Assembly: GCA_963713275.1 (NCBI GenBank)
Contig: CAVQLG010000013.1
Coordinates: 245,984 to 309,983, forward strand
Origin: CAIWHR01 sp963713275
GTDB taxonomy: Bacteria > Pseudomonadota > Gammaproteobacteria > Burkholderiales > Casimicrobiaceae
Direction: 5' to 3'
DNA: 64,000 bases
Positions 62,605 through 64,000 of this stretch are shown here, in pieces; position 1 is the stretch's first letter; each line of letters begins with the position of its first letter. The notes below the pieces were generated by a model, which saw only the letters and a list, made by a program, of their open reading frames with translations, was not told where the DNA came from and made no database searches. The position numbers and the translations under genes are program-made.

Positions 62605-64000
62605 ATGGCGCTGTGGATCGCCTGGTGGAATGCGATACGGTTGCTGCGCCCGGCGTTCTCGCGCCAGCGCAGCTGCCTGTGGTTCGCCACCGCCGTGGCC
62701 GGCTTGACGGTGCGCACCGAGCTGCTGGGGGTGACCAGCATCGTGCGGGCACTGCAGCTCGCGCCGCGCTTCTACAACCAGCTGCTCGATAACTTCCATA
62801 GCAACGCCGTGCAGCTCGATCGGCTCGCGGCGCTCTGGACCCAGGTGGTGCTGCACCTGCTGCCTGCGCCCTTGCGCATCAACGGCCGGCGGGTCCTGGT
62901 CGGGGATGGCATCAAGGTGCCCAAGTGCGGCAAGAAGATGCCCGCCGTCAAGCTGCTGCATCAGCAGTCGGCAGCGAACACCAAGCCCGAGTACATCATG
63001 GGCCATTCCTTGCAGGCGGTCAGCCTGCTGGTCCAGGCCGCGCAGAGTGTGTTCGCCCTACCGCTGGCGGTGCGCATCCACGAAGGTCTGGTATGGTCCA
63101 ATAGAGATCGGCGCACCCTGCTGGACAAAATGCTCGCGCTGCTCGGGAGCATCGCCATCCAGGAGCCGTTCTACTTCGTGGCCGATGCGTACTACGCGGC
63201 CCGCAAGATCGTCACCGGCCTGCTCAAGCAGGGCAACCACCTGGTCACCCGGATGAAAGCCAATGCCGTTGCCTATACTCCCTACCTGCATTCTGGCCCG
63301 CGCAAAAGAGGCCGGCCCCGGCTCTACGGCACCAAGCTCAAGCTCCAATCACTGTTCAACGACCCGCAGTCCATGCAAGCGGCCGCGAGCCCCGTCTACG
63401 GCGAGCACAACGTCACGCTCCGGTATCGGGTCATCGACTTACTGTGGCGTCCGGCCGGCCGGCTGGTGCGCTTCGTGGCGGTCATGCATCCTTCCCGAGG
63501 CTCCTGCCTGTTGCTGTGCACGGACACCTCCTTGAGCGCCATCGAGATCATTCGCCTCTACGGCCTGCGCTTCAAGATCGAACACGGCTTCAAGCAGGCG
63601 GTTCGTCTGGTCGGCGCCTTCGCCTACCATTTCTGGATGCAAGACATGAAGCCGCTGCGCCGCCGCAACGGTAATCAACATCTTCATCGCGCGTCGCTCG
63701 AATACCGCAACGCCATCAAGCGCAAGATCCACGCCTATCATGTGTTCATCCAGGCCGGGGTCGTCTGTCAGGGATTGCTGCAGTACCTCGCGGTCGCCTT
63801 TCCCAAGCCCGTCTGGAACTCCTTCGGCTCTTGGCTCCGTACTGTCCGCCCCGGCATCCCTCCATCCGAGTTCGTTGTCGCCCATGCGTTACGCCAGAGC
63901 CTGCCCGAATTTCTCTTGCATGCCGCCCAAACCAACTTCCTCGCGAAATTCATTGTCGAAAGGCAACACCCCGGTGGCGCACAGATGTTCCGAATGGCCG
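62605..64000 (+). CDS. DDE transposase, second element, cut by the right window edge
   Basis: From ATG 62605, after a strong GGGGAGGAG site, the frame is open to the last base of the window (over 460 codons), so the stop lies outside. It reads MALWIAWWNAIRLLRPAFSR..., with DDE-like residues in VLVGDGIKVPKCG, YFVADAYYAARK and LRFKIEHGFKQA. The last resembles the IS4-type Y-x2-R-x3-E signature (YGLRFKIE). The IS family is not certain. The IS1634-type element ends only 42 bp upstream and probably separated this gene from its own left end. Confidence 0.75.
   Translation, partial: MALWIAWWNAIRLLRPAFSRQRSCLWFATAVAGLTVRTELLGVTSIVRALQLAPRFYNQLLDNFHSNAVQLDRLAALWTQVVLHLLPAPLRINGRRVLVGDGIKVPKCGKKMPAVKLLHQQSAANTKPEYIMGHSLQAVSLLVQAAQSVFALPLAVRIHEGLVWSNRDRRTLLDKMLALLGSIAIQEPFYFVADAYYAARKIVTGLLKQGNHLVTRMKANAVAYTPYLHSGPRKRGRPRLYGTKLKLQSLFNDPQSMQAAASPVYGEHNVTLRYRVIDLLWRPAGRLVRFVAVMHPSRGSCLLLCTDTSLSAIEIIRLYGLRFKIEHGFKQAVRLVGAFAYHFWMQDMKPLRRRNGNQHLHRASLEYRNAIKRKIHAYHVFIQAGVVCQGLLQYLAVAFPKPVWNSFGSWLRTVRPGIPPSEFVVAHALRQSLPEFLLHAAQTNFLAKFIVERQHPGGAQMFRMA

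Noticed and set aside
46992..64000. Right attachment site of the island
   Set aside because: I looked for a second copy of the tRNA-Ser 3' end and found none within the window.

Overview
The window looks like a contig from a high-GC betaproteobacterium (Burkholderiales/Rhodocyclales-like). This rests on a class I PHA synthase with phasin and PhaR, LolC/LolD, BamD, an RpfE-like gene next to recJ, a 77-residue membrane protein of a type common in that class, and heavy use of GTG/TTG starts and ATGA overlaps. No rRNA or CRISPR array is present. It divides at about 46.9 kb into a chromosomal core and an accessory island.

Core, 1-46.9 kb. It opens with the 3' end of queG, then a leftward type II secretion block (gspD-gspE-gspF). 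Next is a leftward TonB module: TonB-dependent receptor, exbB, two exbD genes and tonB. Two GNAT acetyltransferases, a vapBC-like pair and a TldD/PmbA-like protease pair follow. A four-gene peptide-type ABC importer lies at 16.4-22.2 kb, bounded on its left by a REP-like repeat array. Housekeeping genes fill the middle: DUF2062, alkA, srkA, a second REP-like array, lolD-lolC, a Dabb protein, rpfE-like, recJ, yoaA, bamD, rluD, pgeF and a ZIP transporter. From 36.9 to 41.1 kb is a polyhydroxyalkanoate locus: phaC, a phasin gene and its regulator phaR. Its operator-like CTGC-N3-GCAG palindrome overlaps the predicted phasin transcription start. Downstream of the phasin gene, on the same strand, sit two sibling hairpin-plus-terminator units whose loops carry an anti-Shine-Dalgarno CCUCCUCCU motif. 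I rate these the most interesting signal in the window. The core ends with rimO, trmJ, suhB, a secreted S8 protease and tRNA-Ser(CGA).

Island, 46.99 kb to the right edge. A tyrosine integrase lies just downstream of tRNA-Ser. Beyond it the DNA is mosaic: a duplicated ISL3-like MITE, truncated transposase, recombinase, RadC and XerD pieces, a tail-collar remnant, and long stretches without a convincing gene. A few intact genes are scattered in it (carotenoid oxygenase, CmoB-like methyltransferase, DNA adenine methylase). It ends with a complete IS1634-like element and a second transposase that runs off the window.

Reading-frame quality is uneven. gspD, exbB, the TonB-dependent receptor and vapC each carry single-base frame breaks, all within 3.4-13.1 kb, while 13-46 kb shows none. 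This could be real gene decay or local assembly error.
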